From assembly GCA_965218985.1 (NCBI GenBank), contig CBDCMP010000006.1, forward strand, positions 62,001 to 126,000: 64,000 nt of DNA, in the 5' to 3' direction. The notes under the pieces were generated by a model that saw only the letters and a program-made list of their open reading frames with translations, was not told where the DNA came from and searched no databases. The stretch is from Pseudopedobacter sp965218985. Lineage in GTDB: Bacteria > Bacteroidota > Bacteroidia > Sphingobacteriales > Sphingobacteriaceae. The translations under genes were made by a program, and so were the position numbers. Positions within the stretch are counted from its first letter, which is position 1. Every line of letters begins with the position of its first letter. Of this stretch, positions 1 through 7,397 are shown piece after piece.

Positions 1-74
1 ACAAACAGCACACCGGGCAATAACCTCCACCGGTATTTATAAAAGAATTTGTTTAAATAAGCGAGCTCCTTCAT
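1..74 (-). CDS. ABC exporter subunit, N-terminus only (runs off left edge)
   Basis: An ATG on the minus strand at 74-72 opens a frame that stays open to the window edge. The 25 visible residues begin MKELAYLNKFFYKYRWRLL. From family memory this resembles the start of Bacteroidota MsbA-type ABC exporters (fused membrane and ATPase domains), where a basic cytoplasmic stretch leads into the first membrane helix. A -7 promoter box at 87-94 lies just upstream in the right orientation, which supports the start. No ATPase motif is visible, so the assignment rests only on the short N-terminus. Confidence 0.55.
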   Translation of the reverse strand, partial: MKELAYLNKFFYKYRWRLLPGVLF

Positions 75-86
75 GATGATTAATGG

Positions 87-94
87 CAAAGATA
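87..94 (-). promoter_or_regulatory. -7 promoter box for the left-edge ABC gene
   Basis: On the minus strand the sequence is TATCTTTG, an exact match to the Bacteroidota -7 consensus TAnnTTTG. It lies 12 nt before the ATG at 74, giving a predicted leader of about 8 nt. No clear -33 TTTG was found at the usual distance. Confidence 0.5.
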
Positions 95-235
95 AAAAGA
101 TAATCGTTGGCTTTAGGTTTGCATTTTAAATAATAAAATCATATTTGGTGATCATTCCTTTCCCGCTGAACTTATGTTTCTTGCCCTGATCGTGGTCTTT
201 TTTTGATTTTCAAATGTTGCAATTAAATAAATTGA

Positions 236-400
236 GAAGCTGTTTGAAATTTATATTGTAAAATTTTTTATAGTGTTTTTTTGAGCGAAACGAGGCTTGT
301 TTTTGAAGAGATAGCGGGGCTTCTACCTCAAAGAAACAAAACGAAGTTGCAGCCAAAAACAATACATAAAAAAATTATTAGATAAATTTCAAACAGCTTC
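236..400. repeat. Dispersed repeat family 1, copy 1 (165 bp with 19-bp terminal inverted repeats)
   Basis: The ends gaagctgtttgaaatttat (236-254) and its exact reverse complement (382-400) form a perfect 19-bp terminal inverted repeat. The interior contains gagcgaaacgagg and tgcagccaaaaa and has no substantial open frame. A diverged copy with the same layout is at 26581-26761. The structure is MITE-like: short, non-coding, with inverted ends. No transposase is present in the window and target duplications are not convincing, so the mobilising enzyme is unknown. It occupies much of the gap between the ABC gene and the leucine dehydrogenase. Confidence 0.75.
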
Positions 401-425
401 TGAAAGGGACAATGCTTATTTAGTT

Positions 426-456
426 TTTGTCGCCAATAAAAAAACATCTACTTTTG
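426..456 (+). promoter_or_regulatory. Promoter of the leucine dehydrogenase gene
   Basis: TTTG at 426-429, a 19-nt spacer and TACTTTTG at 449-456 match the Bacteroidota sigma-A pattern (TTTG, 17-23 nt, TAnnTTTG). The predicted start site is near 461. It therefore rules against the in-frame GTG at 456 and supports translation from the ATG at 489. Confidence 0.65.
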
Positions 457-488
457 TGAAATATCAGCATTTCATTTATTTGCTAAGC

Positions 489-1577
489 ATGTCCTCGATT
501 CAGTTAGAAGAAAATTCAATATTTAATCAACTTGGTATCTTTGGCCATCAAAAAGTGGTTTTTTGTAAAGACGATGACACAGGTTTAAAGGCCATCATCG
601 CCATTCATGATACCACATTGGGGCCTGCGGTTGGCGGAACAAGAATGTGGTCTTATGAAACAGAAGCAGAGGCATTGAATGATGTATTGCGTCTTTCGCA
701 AGCCATGACTTACAAAGCAGCAATCACCGGTTTGAATTTGGGGGGAGGTAAGGGAGTGATCATAGGCGATAGCCGAATTGATAAATCGGAAGCTTTGATG
801 CGCAGATATGGCAGATTCATAGAAAATCTGAACGGCTCTTTCATCACAGCAGAAGAAGTAGGGACAGGTCCGAAGGATATGGAATACATCAGGATGGAGA
901 CTAAACATGTTACAGGTGTGCCAGAGTCTATTGGAGGAAGTGGTGACCCATCTCCGGTGACAGCCAAAGGGGTGTTCATGGGGATCAAAGCTAGCGTGAA
1001 AGAATTATTTGGAACTGATAACCTGGCAGGAAGAACAGTGGCGGTGCAGGGAACAGGGCATGTTGGTGAGAGCCTGGTTGGACTATTAAGGGCGGAGAAT
1101 GCCAAAGTTTATGTGAGCGACATCAATGAGGATCGCCTGATAAATGTGGCTAAGAAGTTTGGGGCAGAAGCTGTGAATAACAATAATCTGTTCGATCTGG
1201 ATTTTGACATCTATGCCCCCTGTGCATTAGGAGCCACAGTAAATTCTGAAACCATAGGCAGGATGAAATGCAGTATCATTGCAGGATCTGCAAATAACCA
1301 ATTGGCAGATGAGAAAGCAGACAGCCAACGTTTATTGGATAAAGGGATCTTATATGCTCCTGATTATTTGATCAATGCTGGAGGTTTGATCAATGTTTAT
1401 TCTGAAATGTCTGGCTACAGTAAAAAAAGAACCATGCAATTGGCAGAAAACATTTATGAAGCCACCAGAGAGGTCTTGAAAAAATCAAAAGCAGAACATA
1501 TTCCAACCATCATAGCAGCAAATAGAATTGCAGAGAAGCGCATCGCTGATATCAGGAAAATAAAAGCATCCTATTAA
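489..1577 (+). CDS. Leucine dehydrogenase-type amino acid dehydrogenase (Glu/Leu/Phe/Val family)
   Basis: Predicted NAD-dependent oxidative deamination of branched-chain amino acids in the cytoplasm, 362 aa, normal for leucine dehydrogenase. The substrate-binding domain carries GPAVGGTRMW and the two family lysines in MTYK (K76) and GGGK (K88). The C-terminal Rossmann fold has GTGHVG near residues 188-193. At the position of the family catalytic aspartate (AEDVGT in Bacillus enzymes) this protein has Glu, reading AEEVGT (E123), which is unusual. The start at 489 is preferred over the GTG at 456 because the promoter -7 box ends at 456. It precedes nusB by 38 nt. Substrate preference within the family is inferred. 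Confidence 0.88.
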   Translation: MSSIQLEENSIFNQLGIFGHQKVVFCKDDDTGLKAIIAIHDTTLGPAVGGTRMWSYETEAEALNDVLRLSQAMTYKAAITGLNLGGGKGVIIGDSRIDKSEALMRRYGRFIENLNGSFITAEEVGTGPKDMEYIRMETKHVTGVPESIGGSGDPSPVTAKGVFMGIKASVKELFGTDNLAGRTVAVQGTGHVGESLVGLLRAENAKVYVSDINEDRLINVAKKFGAEAVNNNNLFDLDFDIYAPCALGATVNSETIGRMKCSIIAGSANNQLADEKADSQRLLDKGILYAPDYLINAGGLINVYSEMSGYSKKRTMQLAENIYEATREVLKKSKAEHIPTIIAANRIAEKRIADIRKIKASY

Positions 1578-1615
1578 TATAAAAGGTTTAAACAACCAAA
1601 AATCGTTCTTTAAAA

Positions 1616-2557
1616 ATGTTAAACAGAAGGCATCTGAGAGTAAAGGTCATGCAGGTTTTATATGCATTTCAACAGTCGGAAGTAAGAGATATCAGACTAC
1701 AGGAGAAAAACTTGATAGGCAGTATCGATAAAGTATTTGAAATGTACATCAGCCTTTTGGCACTCATCAATGACGTGGTGCAGTATGCAGAGACAAATGC
1801 CACAGAGCGGGCGAACAAATATCTTCCGTCTGAAGAGGATTTAAATGCCAGTGTGAAGATCATGGACAACCTGTTCATCAAATTGTTATTGAACAATCAG
1901 GAATATCTTCAGGCTGTTAAAAAGTATAAAACATCCTGGGATTTTGACCCGGAGCTGGCAAGGTCATTATTCATGACTTTAAAAGCTTCTGATGAGTATA
2001 AGGAATATCTCCATAATCCGGTGCATGATTTGCATACAGACAAAGACCTCATCAAGTTCATATTTAAAAAAATCATCTTAAAATCAACTTTAGCACAACA
2101 AGCTTTAGAGGAGAAACACCTCAATTGGCAGGTTGACCAGGATGTGTTACAGGCTATGGTGGCCAAAACTTTAAAGAACTTCTCCGGCATAACGGGAACG
2201 CAAAAACTGGCCCAGGTAAGCGCCAACTGGGTGGAGGATAAAGAATTTGTTCTGGACCTTTTTCAGAAAACCATTGCAAATGACGAAGCCTATCAACAGC
2301 TGATCGCTGCTAAAACAAAAAATTGGGAAGCGGACAGGATAGCGATGATGGATGTTTTATTGATGAAGATGGCTTTGGCAGAAATGATTTATTTTACCAG
2401 TATACCGATCAAGGTGACGATCAACGAGTACCTGGAGATTGCAAAAGAATTCAGCACACCTAAAAGTAATTCATTCATAAATGGTATTTTAGACAAAATT
2501 TTAGCCGACCTTAATGCTGAAGGTAAAATCAGGAAATATGGCCGGGGTTTAATGTAA
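1616..2557 (+). CDS. nusB: Transcription antitermination factor NusB
   Basis: A 313-aa protein, about twice the E. coli NusB length, which is the usual Bacteroidota form. The N-terminus MLNRRHLRVKVMQVLYAFQQ is the RNA-binding first helix region of NusB. The C-terminal half (about residues 185-305) carries the second set of helices typical of the NusB fold, including ADRIAMMDVLLMKMALAE and SFINGILDKI. NusB binds boxA with NusE/S10 in rRNA antitermination. The gene order nusB - DUF1573 - yajC is commonly seen in Sphingobacteriaceae. Confidence 0.92.
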   Translation: MLNRRHLRVKVMQVLYAFQQSEVRDIRLQEKNLIGSIDKVFEMYISLLALINDVVQYAETNATERANKYLPSEEDLNASVKIMDNLFIKLLLNNQEYLQAVKKYKTSWDFDPELARSLFMTLKASDEYKEYLHNPVHDLHTDKDLIKFIFKKIILKSTLAQQALEEKHLNWQVDQDVLQAMVAKTLKNFSGITGTQKLAQVSANWVEDKEFVLDLFQKTIANDEAYQQLIAAKTKNWEADRIAMMDVLLMKMALAEMIYFTSIPIKVTINEYLEIAKEFSTPKSNSFINGILDKILADLNAEGKIRKYGRGLM

Positions 2558-2560
2558 TTA

Positions 2561-2744
2561 AAAATGAAACCGATAAATAGGACTAAAATAATCATGATTC
2601 GCTGCTGTATTGATTTTAGCGGTGCTCATGAATGCTTTGCGTTTAAACACACAGAACAATGATTATTTTAATCTTCAAAGGTTCCCTGTCTGCCGAAAGG
2701 TGGACAGGGAACAAATAAAAAACAATAAAAATAAACGGATGAAA
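2561..2744. repeat. Dispersed repeat family 3, copy 1, ending on the start codon of the DUF1573 gene
   Basis: Shares blocks with 10581-10718: an aaaatg(a/g)aacc start, an inverted pair (aaaataatcat at 2585-2595 facing atgattatttt near 2659-2669), tcaaaggttcc, and an identical 29-nt 3' block at 2716-2744 that includes the ATG AAA of the downstream gene. This copy also contains a 10-bp hairpin (gttccctgtc facing gacagggaac) at about 2690-2712 that is absent from the other copy. Confidence 0.65.
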
Positions 2745-3164
2745 AGAATAATTTTAAGCTTAATGGTTGCAGTGGTTTTTTCAGCCTGTAATCAAACAAA
2801 AAGTCAGGGAACAGAACAAACTGGTACAGAAGAGCTATCCGCTGAAGGTGCACCAACGATGAAGTTTGAAACAGATCAGTATGATTTTGGTAAAATAGCT
2901 CAGGGAGAGAAAGTATCCTATGATTTCATGTTTACCAACACTGGCAAAACGCCATTGATCATTAAAGATGCAGTGGCCACATGTGGTTGTACGGTTCCTG
3001 AACCACCAAAAGATCCGATAGCTCCGGGAGCTAAAAGTAAGATCAATGTAGTGTTTAACAGCACAGGTAAAAGTGGCGTTCAGGATAAAGTGGTGACTAT
3101 CACTGCGAATACGGTTCCTGCACAAACTCAAATTCACTTGATTGGAGAAGTGACGGTAAAATAA
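2739..3164 (+). CDS. DUF1573 lipoprotein
   Basis: A 141-aa protein. MKRIILSLMVAVVFSAC is a lipoprotein signal peptide with the lipidated cysteine at residue 17. Residues about 48-138 form a DUF1573 Ig-like domain: YDFGKIAQGEKV, FTNTGKTPLIIKDA and the conserved ATCGCTVPE. The family is very common in Bacteroidota and its molecular role is not established. The longer frame from a TTG at 2610 is rejected because it would bury the signal peptide behind 43 polar residues inside a repeat. The start codon and leader are contributed by the 3' block of repeat family 3. The gene lies 34 nt upstream of yajC. Confidence 0.85.
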   Translation: MKRIILSLMVAVVFSACNQTKSQGTEQTGTEELSAEGAPTMKFETDQYDFGKIAQGEKVSYDFMFTNTGKTPLIIKDAVATCGCTVPEPPKDPIAPGAKSKINVVFNSTGKSGVQDKVVTITANTVPAQTQIHLIGEVTVK

Positions 3165-3198
3165 AAATAAATAAGAATAGTTAATTAAATTTTGTAGA

Positions 3199-3474
3199 AT
3201 GAATCCGGGAATACAACAAATTGTAATGATTGGCGCAATTGGGCTAGTGTTTTATTTTTTTATGATAAGACCTCAAATGACCAAAGCTAAAGACCATAAG
3301 AAATATATCGCAGCTTTGAAAAAAGGAGATAAAGTGATCACTACTGCTGGTATTCATGGTAAAATTGTGGATCTGAACGAAACCACTATATTGTTAGAGA
3401 CTGAAGGTGGGGGTAAAATTAGATTTGATAAATCTGCTGTTTCCTTAGAGGCATCCAAAACACTGAATACTTAA
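3199..3474 (+). CDS. yajC: Preprotein translocase subunit YajC
   Basis: A 91-aa protein with one N-terminal membrane helix (IVMIGAIGLVFYFFMIRPQ) followed by the hallmark RPQ-x-KA region and a small cytoplasmic domain (KKGDKVITTAGIHGKIVDL). YajC associates with SecDF in the inner membrane. Length and motif order fit the family. A rho-independent terminator at 3496-3529 closes the transcription unit. Confidence 0.95.
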   Translation: MNPGIQQIVMIGAIGLVFYFFMIRPQMTKAKDHKKYIAALKKGDKVITTAGIHGKIVDLNETTILLETEGGGKIRFDKSAVSLEASKTLNT

Positions 3475-3495
3475 AGATGTAGTGATTATTCAATG

Positions 3496-3529
3496 AATGC
3501 CGTTTTCTCTCAGAAGACGGCATTTTTTT
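3496..3529 (+). terminator. Rho-independent terminator after yajC
   Basis: A stem of about 13 bp (AATGCCGTTTTCT facing AGAAGACGGCATT, one G-U pair, 3-nt loop CTC) is followed directly by a T run. It ends the nusB-DUF1573-yajC unit and lies 8 nt from the next promoter. Confidence 0.85.
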
Positions 3530-3536
3530 ATATTTT

Positions 3537-3544
3537 TACTTTTG
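3537..3544 (+). promoter_or_regulatory. -7 promoter box for the YbbR/coaE unit
   Basis: TACTTTTG matches TAnnTTTG exactly, directly after the yajC terminator, and gives a predicted leader of about 18 nt before the TTG at 3567. A -33 TTTG is not evident. Confidence 0.55.
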
Positions 3545-3566
3545 TGCAGAAAAAATATATCAGGAC

Positions 3567-4514
3567 TTGGCTTTAATTAAATTATCAGCTGTAGAAAGAA
3601 GAAAACTCAGTATCTTTCTCACTTGCCTGTTTTTATCGGTGGCGGCATGGCTGTTTTTCGCCCTTTCCAATAAATATCAGTACATCGTGAAGACTGTGGT
3701 CAATTTCAAAAATTTACCAATCAACAAGGCATTCAATCCATTGCAATCTGATACCGTTTCACTGACTATCCAGGGAAGCGGGTGGCAGTTGCTCTTTACA
3801 AGGATGAGAATCTATCCGAATGATGTTAAAGTAGATTTAAAAAACCTGGAGAAACATAATTTTGTGACTTTCAGTAATCAACTGGAGGAGATCAATAGTT
3901 ACTACTCCTCTGATCAAAGAATCATCAAGGTAAATCCAGACACTTTATACTTTGATTTTACCACCAGAAAAGTGAAGAAAGTGCCAGTGAAGCTGATCTC
4001 TAATTTATCTTTCGTTAAACAGTACGGTCAATCTGGAAAAATAACCTTAAAGCCTGATGAGGTCACCATCACAGGTCCGCAGGAACAATTGGATAAGATC
4101 AGCTTCTGGGAGACGGATACTTTTAGCAGAAAGGGTATCAATTCCACAGTGAACGATCATATCGCTTTTAAAGCTTCACAGGAAGCCAATATCAGTATCT
4201 TCCCGGCTTCCACAGATTTGAAAATACCTGTAGAGGAGTTTACCGAAAAGACTCTGAAAATACCTGTCAAAGTGATCCATAATCAGCAATATTATTCAGT
4301 AAAATTGTTTCCTGAGAAGGTAAAGCTCACTTTCATGGTTTCGCTATCAGATTATGCGAATGTCAAAGAAGATGATTTCACGGCCATTGCTGATTTAGAC
4401 CTGTGGAAAAACGATCAGGCTTTGCAACTCCCTGTTCAGATAGTAAAGAAACGGGCATTCACCAGGATAAGAAGAATTGAGCCATTGCAGGTTGATTTCA
4501 TGATCAAGAAATAA
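3567..4514 (+). CDS. YbbR-like domain protein (CdaR-like)
   Basis: A 315-aa membrane-anchored protein with one N-terminal helix (about residues 15-35, IFLTCLFLSVAAWLFFAL) and then repeated beta-rich YbbR modules outside the membrane, for example VKLISNLSFVKQYGQSGKIT and VTITGPQEQLDKI. In Firmicutes the family member CdaR regulates the c-di-AMP cyclase CdaA. No cyclase gene is next to it here, so that role is not claimed. The start is a TTG with an AGGA about 5 nt upstream. The next in-frame ATG is near residue 82 and would delete the membrane helix. Its stop overlaps the coaE start by one base. Confidence 0.75.
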   Translation: MALIKLSAVERRKLSIFLTCLFLSVAAWLFFALSNKYQYIVKTVVNFKNLPINKAFNPLQSDTVSLTIQGSGWQLLFTRMRIYPNDVKVDLKNLEKHNFVTFSNQLEEINSYYSSDQRIIKVNPDTLYFDFTTRKVKKVPVKLISNLSFVKQYGQSGKITLKPDEVTITGPQEQLDKISFWETDTFSRKGINSTVNDHIAFKASQEANISIFPASTDLKIPVEEFTEKTLKIPVKVIHNQQYYSVKLFPEKVKLTFMVSLSDYANVKEDDFTAIADLDLWKNDQALQLPVQIVKKRAFTRIRRIEPLQVDFMIKK

Positions 4515-5113
4515 TGTTGAGAATAGGAATAACAGGAGGGATTGGAAGTGGGAAAACCACCGTCAGCAAGATATTTGAGTTAATGGGCGTTCCTGTCTTT
4601 TATGCCGATGAACAGGCGAAACAGCTGATGGTGCAGGATCGGCTGCTCATCAAAGCGTTGATACAGGCTTTTGGACCGGAATCTTATTTAGATGATGGGA
4701 CACTGAACAGAAAACATATCTCTAACATCGTTTTCTCCGATCCGCAGGAGCTGGAAAAATTGAACAGTTTTGTCCATCCCGCTGTTTTTAGAGCGATGGA
4801 TGCCTGGACAGCTCAACAAAAGGGCCCATATGTTCTTAAAGAGGCGGCTTTGCTTTTTGAAAGTGGCTCGCACCAGCAAAATGATTTTAACATCTTAGTG
4901 TCCTCTCCAATAGCGCTGCGAATCTCCAGAGTGATGAAACGAGACGGAATCAGTGAGGAGAAGGTTTTAGGGCGCATAGCGAATCAATTCCCTGAAGAGG
5001 ATAAGCAAAAGCTCGCTGATTTTCACATTAAAAACAATGAACAGGAATCATTGATCATCCAGGTCTTAAAATTACATCAGACTTTCTTGAAGAGGGGACG
5101 GCATGAAAGATGA
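4514..5113 (+). CDS. coaE: Dephospho-CoA kinase
   Basis: A 199-aa cytoplasmic enzyme that phosphorylates the ribose 3'-OH of dephospho-CoA, the last step of CoA synthesis. The P-loop GITGGIGSGKTT is at residues 5-16. The acceptor-site regions VFYADEQAK and HPAVFRAMDAW, and the lid region SRVMKRDGISEEKVLGRI, are in the usual order. Full family length. The start overlaps the YbbR stop (TAATG), which indicates translational coupling. Confidence 0.95.
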   Translation: MLRIGITGGIGSGKTTVSKIFELMGVPVFYADEQAKQLMVQDRLLIKALIQAFGPESYLDDGTLNRKHISNIVFSDPQELEKLNSFVHPAVFRAMDAWTAQQKGPYVLKEAALLFESGSHQQNDFNILVSSPIALRISRVMKRDGISEEKVLGRIANQFPEEDKQKLADFHIKNNEQESLIIQVLKLHQTFLKRGRHER

Positions 5114-6038
5114 TTTCCTGACCCGGACTCCACAGGGATTATATTGTAAGTATGGAGATTTTTATCTGGATCCGCTTCTCCCGGTAAAAAACGCAGTGGT
5201 CTCACACGCTCATGGTGATCATGCCAAGCCCGGAAACCAATTGGTGCGCTGCACTCCGGAAACAAAAAAAATCATGCAGCTGCGGCTGAAGAAGAATGCG
5301 GGAAAGCAATTCCTTGAGTATAACTATCAGCAGACTTTTAAAATTGGGGAGGTATTGCTGCATTTCCTGCCTGCAGGCCATATTTTAGGATCGGCGATGG
5401 TAAGGATGGAATATCAGCATGTGACCTATTTGTTCACCGGTGATTTTAAATTACAGGAAGATGCCACCTGTGAACCTGTTGAATTTTGCAAAGCTGATGT
5501 CCTGATCACAGAGACCACCTTTGCAAATCCACAGACGAAACATCCTCATCCAATCGAGGAGATTAAGAAGTTGGACAGGATTGAAGGTAATATCCTATTG
5601 GGCGTTTACGGACTGGGAAAAGCACAAAGAATTACCAGCCTCATCAACAAGAATTGTCCACAAAAGAAAATCTCACTTCATCACTCCATCTATCCTGTTC
5701 ATCAGTTGTATCAGAAGGAGGGCATTGAATTAGGATCATATCATCATTACGACAGGAAAGCAATGAAACTAAATCCAAAGAATCAGGTTTACATGGTACC
5801 ACCACTCACTTTTAACAGTTATAGTCATGCTACTGGCGTGGTCAAAATATTCGCATCAGGATGGGAGAACCTTCAATTTGGTAATGATCAGAAACTTTTC
5901 ATCTCCGACCACGCGGATTGGGATGATATTTTAAAGACTATTGAAGAAGTCAATCCTAAGGAAGTGTGGACAATTCATGGCGAAGGCAAATATTTAAAAA
6001 CTTATTTTAGTGGATCATTAAAGGTTAGGATTCTTTAA
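5103..6038 (+). CDS. Ligase-associated-exonuclease-like metallo-beta-lactamase-fold protein
   Basis: A 311-aa MBL-fold hydrolase. GLYCKYGDFYLDP followed by VVSHAHGDHAKPG gives the zinc motif HxHxDH (about residues 36-41). Further motifs are AGHILGSAMV, the metal-ligand aspartate in YLFTGDF, and the late histidine in ISDHADWDD. This layout resembles the Exo protein found with Lhr helicase and an ATP-dependent DNA ligase in other bacteria, but neither partner is nearby here. It overlaps coaE by 11 nt, so it is probably co-translated. Substrate (DNA, RNA or other) is not known from sequence. Confidence 0.72.
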   Translation: MKDDFLTRTPQGLYCKYGDFYLDPLLPVKNAVVSHAHGDHAKPGNQLVRCTPETKKIMQLRLKKNAGKQFLEYNYQQTFKIGEVLLHFLPAGHILGSAMVRMEYQHVTYLFTGDFKLQEDATCEPVEFCKADVLITETTFANPQTKHPHPIEEIKKLDRIEGNILLGVYGLGKAQRITSLINKNCPQKKISLHHSIYPVHQLYQKEGIELGSYHHYDRKAMKLNPKNQVYMVPPLTFNSYSHATGVVKIFASGWENLQFGNDQKLFISDHADWDDILKTIEEVNPKEVWTIHGEGKYLKTYFSGSLKVRIL

Positions 6039-6209
6039 ATGCTGGTGCAGGGAATTGATTATTACATTAACGAGGACGGCAATTTCGTTTTTACGGAGAA
6101 ACACCATTTAAAAAGGGGCTTTTGTTGCAAAAATGGATGCAAACACTGTCCATGGAAATATAAAAAGGGAGAAAATCATCAAAAAACTCAAAATGATTAT
6201 GGAGATTGA
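6039..6209 (+). CDS. DUF5522 small cysteine-rich protein
   Basis: A 56-aa frame whose ATG (6039) directly follows the TAA of the upstream MBL gene. It reads MLVQGIDYYINEDGNFVFTE and then a cluster RGFCCKNGCKHCPW with four cysteines (residues 29, 30, 34, 37). This fits the DUF5522 family of Bacteroidota small proteins (IDYYIN...VFTE-HL-RG-CC-NGC-HCP), assigned from memory. The cysteine spacing suggests a metal or cluster site, which is inference. The end overlaps the start of the MarR gene by about 17 nt. The first three genes after coaE look like one coupled unit. Confidence 0.75.
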   Translation: MLVQGIDYYINEDGNFVFTEKHHLKRGFCCKNGCKHCPWKYKKGENHQKTQNDYGD

Positions 6210-6648
6210 GAAAGAAATACAAAGTGGAAAGTTCATCAATAACTATCAAAAAGCTTCCATCAATATTATATTCACCTATAATTGGTTGAATAATTTTATC
6301 AAAACGGAACTGGATAAACATCAAATCACTAATCAGCAATTTAACATTTTAAGGATATTAAGAGGGCAGTATCCTCGTCCATCCACAGTTAACACGCTAA
6401 AAGAGAGAATGCTGGATAAAATGTCTGATGCTTCGAGAATTGTAGACAGACTCGTTCAGAAAGAGCTAGTCTCCCGTTGCACCAATAAGAGAGACAGAAG
6501 GGCGGTAGATATCCTCATCTCCGACAAAGGTCTTCAGCTGTTGGAAGGAATCCAATTAGAAAATGCCATGCTAAATGGCCTTAAAAGCAATATCAATGAG
6601 GAGGAAGCTAAACAGTTAAGTGATCTTTTAGATAAATTCAGAGGATGA
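6193..6648 (+). CDS. MarR-family transcriptional regulator
   Basis: A 151-aa winged-helix protein. The frame is open from 6133, but that start lies inside DUF5522. The ATGs at 6193 and 6199 (MIMEIEKEI) give the usual MarR length. The recognition region is STVNTLKERMLDKMSDASRIVDRLVQKELV, and the wing is RCTNKRDRRAVDILISDKG with the family DxR pattern (KRDRRA). A C-terminal helix completes the dimer region. The target is unknown. It faces the ZIP gene tail-to-tail with 14 nt between stops. Confidence 0.85.
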   Translation: MIMEIEKEIQSGKFINNYQKASINIIFTYNWLNNFIKTELDKHQITNQQFNILRILRGQYPRPSTVNTLKERMLDKMSDASRIVDRLVQKELVSRCTNKRDRRAVDILISDKGLQLLEGIQLENAMLNGLKSNINEEEAKQLSDLLDKFRG

Positions 6649-6662
6649 ACTCCTCTTCAGAC

Positions 6663-7397
6663 TTATCTAACGAAGCTTCCATGTTCTAAAAAGAAACCGA
6701 TCAATGCAATGGTGATCCCGATGAAAACGGCAAAGGTTTTTCTGACGGTGAATTTATGGTCCACACTGGACTCAAACAAAATGGTGGTAGAGATATGAAG
6801 AAAGATTCCGATCACCACACCCATGATGTAAGGATAGTAAGTTCCTAAACTATTGGCCTCTCCCTTGCTTAAATAATAGCTCAAGAGGTATCCTAAAGGA
6901 GACATTGCTGCAAAGATCAATAGCAGCAGGATGATGTTATTCCTTTTGATATGGCTGCCTATTAAAACACTGCCCAATGCAAAAGCAGCCGGTATATGAT
7001 GAATGGCGATACCATAAACCAGTTGTCCATTACTTTTTGCAGTTAAAGGCATGCCTTCCAGAAAAGCATGAAAACACAAACTCAACATGATGCCCCATGG
7101 AAATAATTGCTCCTGATGTTGATGAATAGGAATGTGTCCATGTTCTATTCCCTGAGAGAACTGCTCAAGAAGAATTTGGAGAACGAAACCACCGAGGATG
7201 AACAGGCCAATGTAGTGACTTTGATCGCTTTCATAAACATCCGGTAAAAGATGCAGAACAGTGATGGCAAACAGATAGGCTCCACTAAAGGAAAGAATGA
7301 GTTTAAGCCTTTGATTGCTGTCTTTCTTAACGAAGAAAACAGCAGCGCCACCAAGGATTGCGCATCCGCTTAATAAGATGATGATGAAAAAACTCAT
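6663..7397 (-). CDS. ZIP-family divalent metal transporter
   Basis: A 244-aa membrane protein with about eight helices. Family metal-site motifs are visible: HLLPDVYE in the first third, then CFHAFLEGMPL and HHIPAAFALGSVL, corresponding to the HxxxE and HxxxP metal-binding helices of ZIP proteins. A histidine-rich loop (HGHIPIHQHQE) lies between helices 3 and 4. It would import zinc or a similar cation. It overlaps the PAP2 gene by 4 nt (ATGA). Confidence 0.85.
   Translation of the reverse strand: MSFFIIILLSGCAILGGAAVFFVKKDSNQRLKLILSFSGAYLFAITVLHLLPDVYESDQSHYIGLFILGGFVLQILLEQFSQGIEHGHIPIHQHQEQLFPWGIMLSLCFHAFLEGMPLTAKSNGQLVYGIAIHHIPAAFALGSVLIGSHIKRNNIILLLLIFAAMSPLGYLLSYYLSKGEANSLGTYYPYIMGVVIGIFLHISTTILFESSVDHKFTVRKTFAVFIGITIALIGFFLEHGSFVR

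Noticed and set aside
456..488. GTG start for leucine dehydrogenase
   Set aside because: The codon overlaps the -7 promoter box, and the extension does not look like the family N-terminus.
710..1105. Minus-strand frame inside leucine dehydrogenase
   Set aside because: Shadow of a well-supported gene with conserved motifs on the plus strand.
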